DNA of 64,000 nucleotides from Siphonodentalium dalli (GCA_032622095.1 CP136061.1:256962077-257026076), one strand, 5' to 3'; shown: positions 25,901 through 40,900, numbered from the stretch's first letter. Program-made: numbers and translations. Notes: generated from the sequence alone by a model not told the origin.

Positions 25901-28900
25901 CGGCGGAATGCAGATTTTTCAAGAATGGAGGTGTCATCGTCCCGTCGATAAAAACACTACTTTTATCAGCAGAAAACAAGTTCAAACTTCTATTTTACTA
26001 TTTAGTATATAATAGACTAGCATTTTCTGCAAAAATCCGTCACCCAAACATGAAAATGTGAACATAATGCTAGTTTTTCTGTTAAGATTTTCGAAGATTT
26101 TCGTTCGGCGGAATGGAGATTTTTCAAGAATGGAGGTGTCATCGTCCCGTCGATAAAAACACTACTTTTATCAGCAGAAAACAAGTTCAAACTTCTATTT
26201 TACTATTTAGTATATATTAGACTAGCATTTTCTGCAAAAATCCGTCACCCAAACATGAAAATGTGAACATAATGCTAGTTTTTCTGTTAAGATTTTCGAA
26301 GATTTTCGTTCGACGGAATGCAGATTTTTCAAGAATGGAGGTGTCATCGTCCCGTCGATAAAAACACCACTTTTACCATCAGAAAACAAGTTCAAACTTC
26401 TATTTTACTATTTAGTAAATATTAGACTAGCATTTTCTGCAAAAATCCGTCACCCAAACATGAAAATGTGAACATAATGCTAGTTTTTCTGTTAAAATTT
26501 TCGAAGATTTTCGTTCGGCGGAATGCAGATTTTTCAAGAATGCGGATGTCATCGTCCCGTCGATAAAAACACTACTTTTATCAGCAGAAAACAAGTTCAA
26601 ACTTCTATTTTACTATTTAGTATATAATAGACTAGCATTTTCTGCAAAAATCCGTCACCCAAACATGAAAATGTGAACATAATGCTAGTTTTTCTGTTAA
26701 GATTTTCGAAGATTTTCGTTCGGCGGAATGGAGATTTTTCAAGAATGGAGGTGTCATCGTCCCGTCGATAAAAACACTACTTTTACCATCAGAAAACAAG
26801 TTCAAACTTCTATTGTACTATTTAGTATATATTAGACTAGCATTTTCTGCAAAAATCCGTCACCCAAACATGAAAATGTGAACATAATGCTAGTTTTTCT
26901 GTTAAGATTTTCGACGATTTTCGTTCGGCGGAATGCTGATTTTTCAAGAATGGAGGTGTCATCGTCCCGTCGATAAAAACACTACTTTTACCATCAGAAA
27001 ACAAGTTCAAACTTCTATTTTACTATTTAGTATATATTAGACTAGCATTTTCTGCAAAAATCCGTCACCCAAACATGAAAATGTGAACATAATGCTAGTT
27101 TTTCTGTTAAGATTTTCGAAGATTTTCGTTCGGCGGAATGCAGATTTTTCAAGAATGGAGGTGTCATCGTCCCGTCGATAAAAACACTACTTTTATCAGC
27201 AGAAAACAAGTTCAAACTTCTATTTTACTATTTACTATATATTAGACTAGCATTTTCTGCAAAAATCCGTCACCCAAACATGAAAATGTGAACATAATAC
27301 TAGTTTTTCTGTTAAGATTTTCGAAGATTTTCGTTCGGCGGATTGGAGATTTTTCAAGAATGGAGGTGTCAACGTCCCGTCGACAAAAACACTACTTTTA
27401 CCATCAGAAAACAAGTTCAAACTTCTATTTTACTATTTAGTATATATTAGACTAGCATTTTCTGCAAAAATCCGTCACCCAAACATGAAAATGTGAACAT
27501 AATGCTAGTTTTTCTGTTAAGATTTTCGAAGATTTTCGTTCGGCGGAATGCAGATTTTTCAAGAATGGAGGTGTCATCGTCCCGTCGATAAAAACACTAC
27601 TTTTATCAGCAGAAAACAAGTTCAAACTTCTATTTTACTATTTACTATATATTAGACTAGCATTTTCTGCAAAAATCCGTCACCCAAACATGAAAATGTG
27701 AACATAATACTAGTTTTTCTGTTAAGATTTTCGAAGATTTTCGTTCGGCGGATTGGAGATTTTTCAAGAATGGAGGTGTCAACGTCCCGTCGACAAAAAC
27801 ACTACTTTTACCATCAGAAAACAAGTTCAAACTTCTATTTTACTATTTAGTATATATTAGACTAGCATTTTCTGCAAAAATCCGTCACCCAAACATGAAA
27901 ATGTGAACATAATGCTAGTTTTTCTGTTAAGATTTTCGAAGATTTTCGTTCGGCGGAATGGAGATTTTTCAAGAATGGAGGTGTCATCGTCCCGTCGATA
28001 AAAACACTACTTTTACCATCAGAAAACAAGTTCAAACTTCTATTTTACTATTTACTATATATTAGACTAGCATTTTCTGCAAAAATCCGTCACCCAAACA
28101 TGAAAATGTGAACATAATGCTAGTTTTTCTGTTAAGATTTTCGACGATTTTCGTTCGGCGGAATGCAGATTTTTCAAGAATGCGGATGTCATCGTCCCGT
28201 CGATAAAAACACTACTTTTACCATCAGAAAACAAGTTCAAACTTCTATTTTACTATTTAGTATATATTAGACTAGCATTTTCTGCAAAAATCCGTCACCC
28301 AAACATGAAAATGTGAACATAATGCTAGTTTTTCTGTTAAGATTTTCGACGATTTTCGTTCGGCGGAATGGAGATTTTTCAAGAATGGAGGTGTCATCGT
28401 CCCGTCGATAAAAACACTACTTTTACCATCAGAAAACAAGTTCAAACTTCTATTTTACTATTTAGTATATATTAAACTAGCATTTTCTGCAAAAATCCGT
28501 CACCCAAACATGAAAATGTGAACATAATGCTAGTTTTTCTGTTAAGATTTTCGAAGATTTTCGTTCGGCGGAATGGAGATTTTTCAAGAATGGAGGTGTC
28601 ATCGTCCCGTCGATAAAAATACTACTTTTACCATCAGAAAACAAGTTCAAACTTCTATTTTACTATTTAGTATATATTAGACTAGCATTTTCTGCAAAAA
28701 TCCGTCACCCAAACATGAAAATGTGAACATAATGCTAGTTTTTCTGTTAAGATTTTCGAAGATTTTCGTTCGGCGGAATGCAGATTTTTCAAGAATGGAG
28801 GTGTCATCGTCCCGTCGATAAAAACACCACTTTTACCATCAGAAAACAAGTTCAAACTTCTATTTTACTATTTAGTATATATTAGACTAGCATTTTCTGC

Positions 28901-31900
28901 AAAAATCCGTCACCCAAACATGAAAATGTGAACATAATGCTAGTTTTTCTGTTAAGATTTTCGAAGATTTTCGTTCGGCGGAATGGAGATTTTTCAAGAA
29001 TGGAGGTGTCATCGTCCCGTCGATAAAAACACTACTTTTACCATCAGAAAACAAGTTCAAACTTCTATTTTACTATTTAGTATATATTAGACTAACATTT
29101 TCTGCAAAAATCCGTCACCCAAACATGAAAATGTGAACATAATGCTAGTTTTTCTGTTAAGATTTTCGAAGATTTTCGTTCGGCGGAATGCCGATTTTTC
29201 AAGAATGGAGGTGTCATCGTCCCGTCGATAAAAACACTACTTTTACCATCAGAAAACAAGTTCAAACTTCTATTTTACTATTTACTATATATTAGACTAG
29301 CATTTTCTGCAAAAATCCGTCACCCAAACATGAAAATGTGAACATAATGCTAGTTTTTCTGTTAAGATTTTCGAAGATTTTCGTTCGACGGAATGGAGAT
29401 TTTTCAAGAATGGAGGTGTCATCGTCCCGTCGATAAAAACACTACTTTTATCAGCAGAAAACAAGTTCAAACTTCTATTGTACTATTTAGTATATATTAG
29501 ACTAGCATTTTCTGCAAAAATCCGTCACCCAAACATGAAAATGTGAACATAATGCTAGTTTTTCTGTTAAGATTTTCGACGATTTTCGTTCGGCGGAATG
29601 CAGATTTTTCAAGAATGCGGATGTCATCGTCCCGTCGATAAAAACACTACTTTTACCATCAGAAAACAAGTTCAAACTTCTATTGTACTATTTAGTATAT
29701 ATTAGACTAGCATTTTCTGCAAAAATCCGTCACCCAAACATGAAAATGTGAACATAATGCTAGTTTTTCGGTTAAGATTTTCGACGATTTTCGTTCGGCG
29801 GAATGCTGATTTTTCAAGAATGGAGGTGTCATCGTCCCGTCGATAAAAACACTACTTTTACCATCAGAAAACAAGTTCAAACTTCTATTTTACTATTTAG
29901 TATATATTAGACTAGCATTTTCTGCAAAAATCCGTCACCCAAACATGAAAATGTGAACATAATGCTAGTTTTTCTGTTAAGATTTTCGAAGATTTTCGTT
30001 CGGCGGAATGCAGATTTTTCAAGAATGGAGGTGTCAACGTCCCGTCGACAAAAACACTACTTTTATCAGCAGAAAACAAGTTCAAACTTCTATTTTACTA
30101 TTTACTATATATTAGACTAGCATTTTCTGCAAAAATCCGTCACCCAAACATGAAAATGTGAACATAATACTAGTTTTTCTGTTAAGATTTTCGTTCGGCG
30201 GATTGGAGATTTTTCAAGAATGGAGGTGTCAACGTCCCGTCGACAAAAACACTACTTTTACCATCAGAAAACAAGTTCAAACTTCTATTTTACTATTTAG
30301 TATATATTAGACTAGCATTTTCTGCAAAAATCCGTCACCCAAACATGAAAATGTGAACATAATGCTAGTTTTTCTGTTAAGATTTTCGAAGATTTTCGTT
30401 CGGCGGAATGGAGATTTTTCAAGAATGGAGGTGTCATCGTCCCGTCGATAAAAACACTACTTTTACCATCAGAAAACAAGTTCAAACTTCTATTTTACTA
30501 TTTAGTATATATTAGACTAGCATTTTCTGCAAAAATCCGTCACCCAAACATGAAAATGTGAACATAATGCTAGTTTTTCTGTTAAGATTTTCGAAGATTT
30601 TCGTTCGGCGGAATGGAGATTTTTCAAGAATGGAGGTGTCATCGTCCCGTCGATAAAAACACTACTTTTACCATCAGAAAACAAGTTCAAACTTCTATTT
30701 TACTATTTAGTATATATTAGACTAGCATTTTCTGCAAAAATCCGTCACCCAAACATGAAAATGTGAACATAATGCTAGTTTTTCTGTTAAGATTTTCGAA
30801 GATTTTCGTTCGGCGGAATGCAGATTTTTCAAGAATGGAGGTGTCAACGTCCCGTCGACAAAAACACTACTTTTATCATCAGAAAACAAGTTCAAACTTC
30901 TATTTTACTATTTACTATATATTAGACTAGCATTTTCTGCAAAAATCCGTCACCCAAACATGAAAATGTGAACATAATACTAGTTTTTCTGTTAAGATTT
31001 TCGTTCGGCGGATTGGAGATTTTTCAAGAATGGAGGTGTCAACGTCCCGTCGACAAAAACACTACTTTTACCATCAGAAAACAAGTTCAAACTTCTATTT
31101 TACTATTTAGTATATATTAGACTAGCATTTTCTGCAAAAATCCGTCACCCAAACATGAAAATGTGAACATAATGCTAGTTTTTCTGTTAAGATTTTCGAA
31201 GATTTTCGTTCGGCGGAATGGAGATTTTTCAAGAATGGAGGTGTCATCGTCCCGTCGATAAAAACACTACTTTTACCATCAGAAAACAAGTTCAAACTTC
31301 TATTTTACTATTTAGTATATATTAGACTAGCATTTTCTGCAAAAATCCGTCACCCAAACATGAAAATGTGAACATAATGCTAGTTTTTCTGTTAAGATTT
31401 TCGAAGATTTTCGTTCGGCGGAATGCAGATTTTTCAAGAATGGAGGTGTCAATGTCCCGTCGACAAAAACACTACTTTTATCATCAGAAAACAAGTTCAA
31501 ACTTCTATTTTACTATTTACTATATATTAGACTAGCATTTTCTGCAAAAATCCGTCACCCAAACATGAAAATGTGAACATAATACTAGTTTTTCTGTTAA
31601 GATTTTCGTTCGGCGGATTGGAGATTTTTCAAGAATGGAGGTGTCAACGTCCCGTCGACAAAAACACTACTTTTACCATCAGAAAACAAGTTCAAACTTC
31701 TATTTTACTATTTAGTATATATTAGACTAGCATTTTCTGCAAAAATCCGTCACCCAAACATGAAAATGTGAACATAATGCTAGTTTTTCTGTTAAGATTT
31801 TCGAAGATTTTCGTTCGGCGGAATGGAGATTTTTCAAGAATGGAGGTGTCATCGTCCCGTCGATAAAAACACTACTTTTACCATCAGAAAACAAGTTCAA

Positions 31901-34900
31901 ACTTCTATTTTACTATTTAGTATATATTAGACTAGCATTTTCTGCAAAAATCCGTCACCCAAACATGAAAATGTGAACATAATGCTAGTTTTTCTGTTAA
32001 GATTTTCGACGATTTTCGTTCGGCGGAATGCAGATTTTTCAAGAATGCGGATGTCATCGTCCCGTCGATAAAAACACTACTTTTACCATCAGAAAACAAG
32101 TTCAAACTTCTATTTTACTATTTAGTATATATTAGACTAACATTTTCTGCAAAAATCCGTCACCCAAACATGAAAATGTGAACATAATGCTAGTTTTTCT
32201 GTTAAGATTTTCGAAGATTTTCGTTCGGCGGAATGGAGATTTTTCAAGAATGGAGGTGTCATCGTCCCGTCGATAAAAACACTACTTTTACCATCAGAAA
32301 ACAAGTTCAAACTTCTATTTTACTATTTAGTATATATTAGACTAGCATTTTCTGCAAAAATCCGTCACCCAAACATGAAAATGTGAACATAATGCTAGTT
32401 TTTCTGTTAAGATTTTCGAAGATTTTCGTTCGGCGGAATGCAGATTTTTCAAGAATGGAGGTGTCAACGTCCCGTCGACAAAAACACTACTTTTATCATC
32501 AGAAAACAAGTTCAAACTTCTATTTTACTATTTACTATATATTAGACTAGCATTTTCTGCAAAAATCCGTCACCCAAACATGAAAATGTGAACATAATAC
32601 TAGTTTTTCTGTTAAGATTTTCGTTCGGCGGATTGGAGATTTTTCAAGAATGGAGGTGTCAACGTCCCGTCGACAAAAACACTACTTTTACCATCAGAAA
32701 ACAAGTTCAAACTTCTATTTTACTATTTAGTATATATTAGACTAGCATTTTCTGCAAAAATCCGTCACCCAAACATGAAAATGTGAACATAATGCTAGTT
32801 TTTCTGTTAAGATTTTCGAAGATTTTCGTTCGGCGGAATGGAGATTTTTCAAGAATGGAGGTGTCATCGTCCCGTCGATAAAAACACTACTTTTACCATC
32901 AGAAAACAAGTTCAAACTTCTATTTTACTATTTAGTATATATTAGACTAGCATTTTCTGCAAAAATCCGTCACCCAAACATGAAAATGTGAACATAATGC
33001 TAGTTTTTCTGTTAAGATTTTCGAAGATTTTCGTTCGGCGGAATGGAGATTTTTCAAGAATGGAGGTGTCATCGTCCCGTCGATAAAAACACTACTTTTA
33101 CCATCAGAAAACAAGTTCAAACTTCTATTTTACTATTTAGTATATATTAGACTAACATTTTCTGCAAAAATCCGTCACCCAAACATGAAAATGTGAACAT
33201 AATGCTAGTTTTTCTGTTAAGATTTTCGAAGATTTTCGTTCGGCGGAATGGAGATTTTTCAAGAATGGAGGTGTCATCGTCCCGTCGATAAAAACACTAC
33301 TTTTACCATCAGAAAACAAGTTCAAACTTCTATTTTACTATTTAGTATATATTAGACTAGCATTTTCTGCAAAAATCCGTCACCCAAACATGAAAATGTG
33401 AACATAATGCTAGTTTTTCTGTTAAGATTTTCGAAGATTTTCGTTCGGCGGAATGGAGATTTTTCAAGAATGCGGATGTCATCGTCCCGTCGATAAAAAC
33501 ACTACTTTTATCAGCAGAAAACAAGTTCAAACTTCTATTTTACTATTTAGTATATATTAGACAAACATTTTCTGCAATAATCCGTCACCCAAACATGAAA
33601 ATGTAAACGAAATATGACTTTTAGTGTTTAGATTATCGTCCCAGAAGTGATAAATTTCCCTAATTTCGACGCTTCGTTATTCGAACGCTCACCGTTCAGC
33701 ATACGCTCAATTTTATCGGGAAAGCATCACATTCGTATAGAGTAGATACCAATAAACAATTTGAGACCATGTTTGTGGCTCTAAACTCTTTCATTTCCGA
33801 ATAAAATGACTTTTAAATATTCGTTCCGTCCCGTCCCGTCTTTTAGACAAATCGTTCCGTCCCGTCCCGGAAAAGCGTCCCGTCCCGTCTTTTAGTAGAT
33901 CCCCAAATTTACATAACCGATGAATAATCATTCGTTCTACTATCCTAACATATGTTGACTTCTAGATAGCCGTGTGTTTACGTCTTCCGGTTACCAGTCG
34001 ACCCATCGCGCTGATTTTTATCTGCCGGCTCGGTGTACCGGTGTGGTGTTTGTGTACCTTGCTCTAAGTTATCAGGTATGACACCCCTTTGTCATATTGG
34101 CATAAAACAAAAAACATATAACAAACAAAAAAGGATTTCATCGCCTATCGGTGACACACATATAAGCGTCGGGCACGGGACAACTGGTCTATGCGAGATA
34201 CTGTCTAAAAAAAAACAATCTACAACCGATCAATTTCAACAGCCCGGCCATTTCCGCATTACAATAACCTCTTCCATAAACAGACACCATATCTGTCGGA
34301 CTATTTCAATCACGTGATCATGTTCATACTACCGGGAAATACATCTGTTGACTGGGATATGAATATGTTAAACTTGAACAATACTTATTGCTATGTATTA
34401 CTATTTATTACTATTTAATGCAGGATCAAGTTAGGTACAGCCAAGCAGTGGATAAATTCTGCTCCATCCACATATGTTACCCGCCATATCAAATCCAGTC
34501 GGAAGTCGAGATTTGTTTACCCTGTGCCAATGCATTCTCTTATATATGCGAGTCGACCATAGGTCGCCTCGCATATATAAGAGAATGCATTGGCCTAACA
34601 ATTTTTTATCCTTTTTTTTAAATAAATATTTCTTACAATTTTTAGGACATAACATACAAACATCCATTAACCTGCAGGGAGCCCCACACATATATAGAAG
34701 CATATAGAAGAGTGTCGTCTGCTCATGTTTGGCTGGGGCTCTGTATGGGTGAAATTATAAAATTGTTAAAGAATACAAGAAAAGATTATTAAAATTGTAA
34801 AAAATTGTTAGGCCAATGCATTCTCTTATATATGCGAGGCGACCTATGGTCGACTCGCATATATAAGAGAATGCATTGGCACAGGGTAAAATAATCCCGA

Positions 34901-37900
34901 CTTACGACTGGATTTGATATGGCGGGTCACATATATGCGTCAACGAGTCAATGCGATCTCCTCATTGTCAGAGCCGTGTAACGTAGCATTACGCGAATAT
35001 GGTTTCTATATTGGAAGATGTTATTTGCGAGTTAAGCGGAAATGTCGGAGTGGTTGCGAATTATAGCAGAGTTAATTGTCAATCTTACCGATATTCACCT
35101 GAGTCACGTGATTAAATGCTGTCTGCTATTAAATTAATTTACATGCATGAATACAGTGCATGTATATAATATTATTAATTAGATATGACATTTTTGTTCA
35201 GAACAGCATGTTATCCAGCTAGGATAATATCGCCCTTAAACCGGTTAATATCGATTTGCGACATCTCCAATCCGAGTAATATGGATATACGACATGTCGA
35301 AAATATACTTCACTACTATAACATAACGTGTATATGTGTATCCATTTTACGACATCACTGATATGTATGAAAGAGTTAACAGTTACTAAGAGGCGATCTA
35401 ATTAATAAATAGGATATCACTTGGTTGGTTTGACATTATTGTCCTGATATTAGCACTCGGTAACCTTATATCAGACTTCGACCTTCGGTCTCAGGCTGAT
35501 ATGAGGCTACCTCGGGCTGATATCTGGCCTAATTTTTTCCCCGAAATTCGTTAAAAACATGGCCGCCAGCAGCCATCTTGGATTTCAAATTTGAATCTAT
35601 CGGCACAACCTCCAAGCCGCATTTATTGGAGAAATGTTTTGAAAATTTACAGGCATTTTAGCGATGTTCGATGAAAAACATGGCCGCTGGTAGCCATCTT
35701 CAATTTTACTCTTTGCATGACTAAATCATTCGGCACACCCTACAGACCACATTCCGCATCTGATCGCCACCAAACATCTGACGGATATTAGGGGTGACCT
35801 CTAGATGGCAGCCATGGATTATTTGCGAAATTCGTCAAAGGACATGGCTGCTAGCAGCCATCTTGGATTTTACACTTACACCGATCATGACCAAACTCCA
35901 TAAGGTTCTTCAGGGTCACCTCTAGATGGGAGCCAACAATATTTTCCGAATTTCGTTAAAACACATGGTCGTGAGCGGTTATCTTGGATTTTACTCTTTT
36001 CATCATTAAAATCCTTTGGCACATCCAACATATCATATCACTCATCCCTCATCCAAACTTCGTATGGTTCTGTTGTGTGACCTACATGTAGATGGAAACT
36101 GAATCCATCGGCATACCCTGCAACCCACATTTTGTGGAGAAATTGTTTACATGAAATTAATTTCTTTACACAATACAATCCATTTACTGAAACTTTTTGA
36201 CTTTCTTTCTGTATCATTCTATTGACTGCTCAGCATAAAGTTATTAACGCCTCCCCAAATTGAGCTACAGTGTCATTGACACTTTCATTAGAAATGTCAA
36301 GTCTGGTAAAACATTAAATGTAAATGTACACATCAAACAGATTGAAATTATTCTGATATTTTAGTCTGTTCTCCCGAAAATCAGCACGTTATCGGCTTAT
36401 CATATAATGTTTTATATGTTCATAATCGACGTAGAGTCGCCTCGGTTTGCAACATATCCTCGCAGTTATAAGCACATAATCGACATATAATATGTGAAGT
36501 AGGTACATAATGTGATTATTTGATTCTGAAATAAGCAGATAATGGACTCTTACGTTTCCCAGGGTTGTTCGTGATTGAAATGAACCAAAAGTGTACTGCT
36601 ATGCGCAGTAGGCTTTACTCGCTTTTGATTGGATAATACTTTTTTACGGTGATGTTTCCCCATCGACGACCACAGCTTCGTCCAGTATAAACCATTTAGA
36701 CTAAATATATAAAGCCAGTTGGTGTATACGAGCTCATGAGTTGCGCTGGTTGCATATGTGTACATATCCCTCAAATTGACAGGGACAGGGGTTGTGGTGT
36801 TAACTTCATGTCCGACACAACATTAGTTGGATATAGGATAAAATTGTTAGATTTTCCGACCAGTGAATAGTTGTATATGTAGGGAATATGCTGTTTTTAA
36901 ACTGCAGCCTATTTTTCAACTTTTTGTCAAAATTTCAGTCTGTAATGGCCGTGAGTTGGAAATTTTCTAACCTTATGGGGTGTCAGTATGGACATGTTCA
37001 ACAGTTGAACAGTTTGATATTCCAGTTGGAAAGTTTCACCCAATAGGGAGTGGGTAGGTGCAAATGGAATGTTCAATTGAGGACTGGGGCTGCAATTGGA
37101 AATTATATTATTGACACCCCCAATGGTAACCCTTTAGCCACGTCCCTGTGCTCAAAGGAGGCGTCGCATCATCCATAGGTATGCAGCGTTTTGTGTACTT
37201 ACCCAACAACAGACAATTCAAAAATCTCACACCTGGTCTTGACTTCAAGGCAGAAGTGTGTATATCGGTTAATGTAGACTGATGGGGCATGTATTAGCAT
37301 CAGGAGTTAATTTGTCCCACGCATGTATTCGGTGACTGTTCATCGATTGTAAGCGCTTTGCTGTTAAGTAAATCTTAATTACTATACATGTAGTATAACT
37401 ATCTAAAATTCTGCAACCGGTTTGACACCACATAGTCTAAACTAATTAAAAAATTAAATGAAAGAAACTTCCAACGAACGCCATTCATAACACATGGGGA
37501 CCACACAGACCCACAGTATCTCATACAAAGACAATAAAACATATACGGCGATATGTACGAAGCTTGTTTATTATACACACGCGTGTATCCACAGCATATA
37601 CGCAAGCACTGCACACGCGAAGTACCTCTTGTTGGTGTGAAATTTCCAACTAACGTCGTGCCAGTTATGCAATTTCCAACTGTTGGAATTTCTACCTAAG
37701 TTGGAGTTGAGACACATACACCCAACACTTGTCGCCACGTCTCTGGTCAATTGCGAAACTAGCCGCTCTTTTATATGATAATGCATATTAATTTTCACTC
37801 TCGACGTTTTGATTTCTGGAACAGTTACATAGATATACCTTATATAAGTCAATGTAAATCACCCTTAATTATAATCACCCCGCATTATAATCACCCCTCA

Positions 37901-40900
37901 TTATAATCACCCTGCATTACATTCAACCCGCATTATAATCACTTCGCATTATAATCACCCTGAATTATAATCACACGGTCACGACAAAATCACCCTGCAT
38001 TATAATCACACAGTCACGACAAAATCACCCTGCATTATAATCACCCTGCATTAGAATCACCCTGCATTATAACCACACGGTCACGACATGCATTCAGGGT
38101 ATATGAGATATACAAAACATAATTTGATCAACGCTTATAGAGCGACCAGTAAACCAAACACATTACTATATACATACTCGGACACACCCTCATACATGTG
38201 TGTTTTCCACCTTTCTCCTGGCTTAATTCTTGCTTCGATGATAACACGATTGCAATAGAACAAGCAAATTAATAGGTGGTACCAACCGAGGTGCGTGGAC
38301 CAATACGGATAACCGCCATACGCAATACAATATATTCATGTATGAACTCAGGGGACAACAGGAAGACGGCCTATATCGGCCATGTCGCCCACTGTGCAAT
38401 AATAATGTATATGTTATTTGTGATTATTTGTATATTGACAAAATTTATTGCACAAATAAAATATTCATTCATTCGTGCATGCATGCCTATAATCACCCTG
38501 TATTATAATCACACGGTCACGACGACGATGATTGTGTTATTAACTGATACGGACGACCGCTCGCCCCAAAAACGTGACATACCGACACTCCGACATGGTG
38601 ACATACCGATACTCCGACATGGTGACATACCGATACTCCGACATGGTGACATACAGATACTCGACGTGGTGACATACCGACACTCCGACGTGGTGACATA
38701 CCGACACTCCGACATGGTGACATACCGATACTCCGACATGGTGACATACCGATACTCCGACATGGTGACATACCGATACTCGACGTGGTGACATACCGAT
38801 ACTCCGACATTGTGACATACCGATACTCCGACATGGTGACATACCGATACTCCGACATGGTGACATACCGACACTCCGACGTGGTGACATAACGACACTC
38901 CGACGTGGTGACATACCGACACTCCGACATGGTGACATACCGATACTCCGACATGGTGACATACCGATACTCCGACATGGTGACCTACCGATACTCGACG
39001 TGGTGACATACCGACACTCCGACGTGGTGACATACCGACACTCCGACGTGGTGACATACCGACACTCCGACATGGTGACATACCGGTACTCGACGTGGTG
39101 ACATACCGATACTCCGACATGTTGACATACCGATACTCCGACGTCGTGACATACCGATACTCCGACATGTTGACATACCGATACTCCGACGTGGTGACAT
39201 ACCGATACTCCGACGTGGTGACATACCGACACTCCGACATGGTGACATACCGATACTCCGACGTGGTGACATACCGATACTCGACGTGGTGACATACCGA
39301 TACTCCGACGTGGTGACATACCGATACTCCGACGTGGTGACATACCGATACTCCGACGTGGTGACATACCGATACTCCGACATGATGACATACCGATTCT
39401 CCGACATGGTGACATACCGACACTCCGACATGGTGACATACCGACACTCCGACATGTTGACATACCGATACTCCGACGTGGTGACATACCGATACTCCGA
39501 CGTGGTGACATACCGATACTCCGACGTGGTGACATACCGACACTCCGACATGGTGACATACCGACACTCCGACATGGTGACATACCGATACTCCGACATG
39601 GTGACATACCGACACTCCGACATGGTGACATACCGACACTCCGACATGGTGACATACCGATACTCGACGTGGTGACATACCGATACTCCGACATGGTGAC
39701 ATACCGATACTCGACGTGGTGACATACCGACACTCCGACATGGTGACATACCGATACTCGACGTGGTGACATACCGATACTCCGACATGGTGACATACCG
39801 ATACTCCGACGTGGTGACATACCGACACTCCGACATGGTGACATACCGATACTCCGACATGGTGACATACGGATACTCGACGTGGTGACATACCGATACT
39901 CCGACATGGTGACATACCGACACTCCGACATGGTGACATACCGACACTCCGACGTGGTGACATACCGATACTCCGACATGGTGACATACCGACACTCCGA
40001 CATGGTGACATACCGACACTCCGACGTGGTGACATACCGATACTCCGACATGGTGACATACCGATACTCCGACGTGGTGACATACCGATACTCGACGTGG
40101 TGACATACCGATACTCCGACATGGTGACATACCGATACTCCGACAGTTTGACATACCGATACTCCGACGTGGTGACATACCGATACTCCGACATGGTGAC
40201 ATACCGATACTCCGACGTGGTGACATACCGATACTCCGACGTGGTGACATACCGATACTCCGACGTGGTGACATACTGATACTCGACGTGGTGACATACC
40301 GATACTCCGACGTGGTGACATACCGATACTCCGACATGGTGACATACCGATACTCCGACATGTTGACATAACAATACTCCGACATGGTTACATAAATGAG
40401 AGAGACGCTCTTTATTGTTGCCATAAACAAAACAAACTAACAATAAACGCTCTTTATATTGTTGTATGCCCGAGAAGAACTAGTACCAGACAATTGTAAA
40501 TTGTAAAGTTGTTCTGTGGCATATCAAACCAAGATATTCAATCTCTTTCTGACAAGTTTTATACAGTTTCCTGGGTATAAAATAATAAATATGTATCGTA
40601 GACCCCTGTCTGGAAATGCTCCTATCAATTAATATTGATTTTATTTCTAATTTTATGGTATAATATAAACAAAATCAATTTGGGACAATGTACGGCTTGG
40701 AGCGTACCATGCGGGATAACTCTATCTAAAAATACCAAAATAGTAATGAAAAATGTCCCAATTGATTATAGCATTCGATAAGAACATATCGGTTGAATAT
40801 CAATATTAACTAATATAAGCGTTTCGGAACAGGGGTCTTCCACTCATATATATCATTTTATATCCCGGAAACTATATAAAATGTGTTTGGAAGAGATAGA

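Larger units (their letters stand above)
16618..33903. mobile_element. 17.3 kb foldback-type DNA transposon with satellite-bearing inverted arms
   Basis: The outer ends begin GGGATCTACTAAAAGACGGG on one side and its reverse complement on the other. About 308 bases of unique terminal sequence on each side are nearly identical, with one difference seen by eye. Inside these, both arms consist of the same 205-bp tandem unit in opposite orientation: about 20 copies on the left (16920-20817) and 40 on the right (25506-33595). The 4.7 kb centre (20818-25505) has other repeats and no recognisable transposase. The 8-bp duplications outside the ends show that it moved as one unit. By analogy with Drosophila FB and Galileo elements it is probably a non-autonomous foldback element. 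The TSD length suggests mobilisation by a hAT- or P-type transposase encoded elsewhere. Confidence 0.85.

Noticed and set aside
16618-33903. LTR retrotransposon or provirus
   Set aside because: The terminal repeats are inverted, not direct, and there is no gag, protease, RT or integrase.
16618-33903. Inverted arms as an assembly artefact
   Set aside because: An artefactual fold-back would not create an exact 8-bp duplication outside distinct single-copy termini, nor arms of different unit number around a non-palindromic centre. A collapsed or miscounted unit number remains possible.
34033-34317. 94-codon frame as a new protease exon
   Set aside because: Only the central 28 or so codons match exon 5. 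The donor is destroyed and the rest is intron, so it is called a decayed exon copy.
38509-40443. 644-codon open frame on the minus strand
   Set aside because: It is entirely a translation of the 24-bp minisatellite. Three minus-strand frames are long and open at once, and 23-base units break periodicity. It lies inside intron 5.
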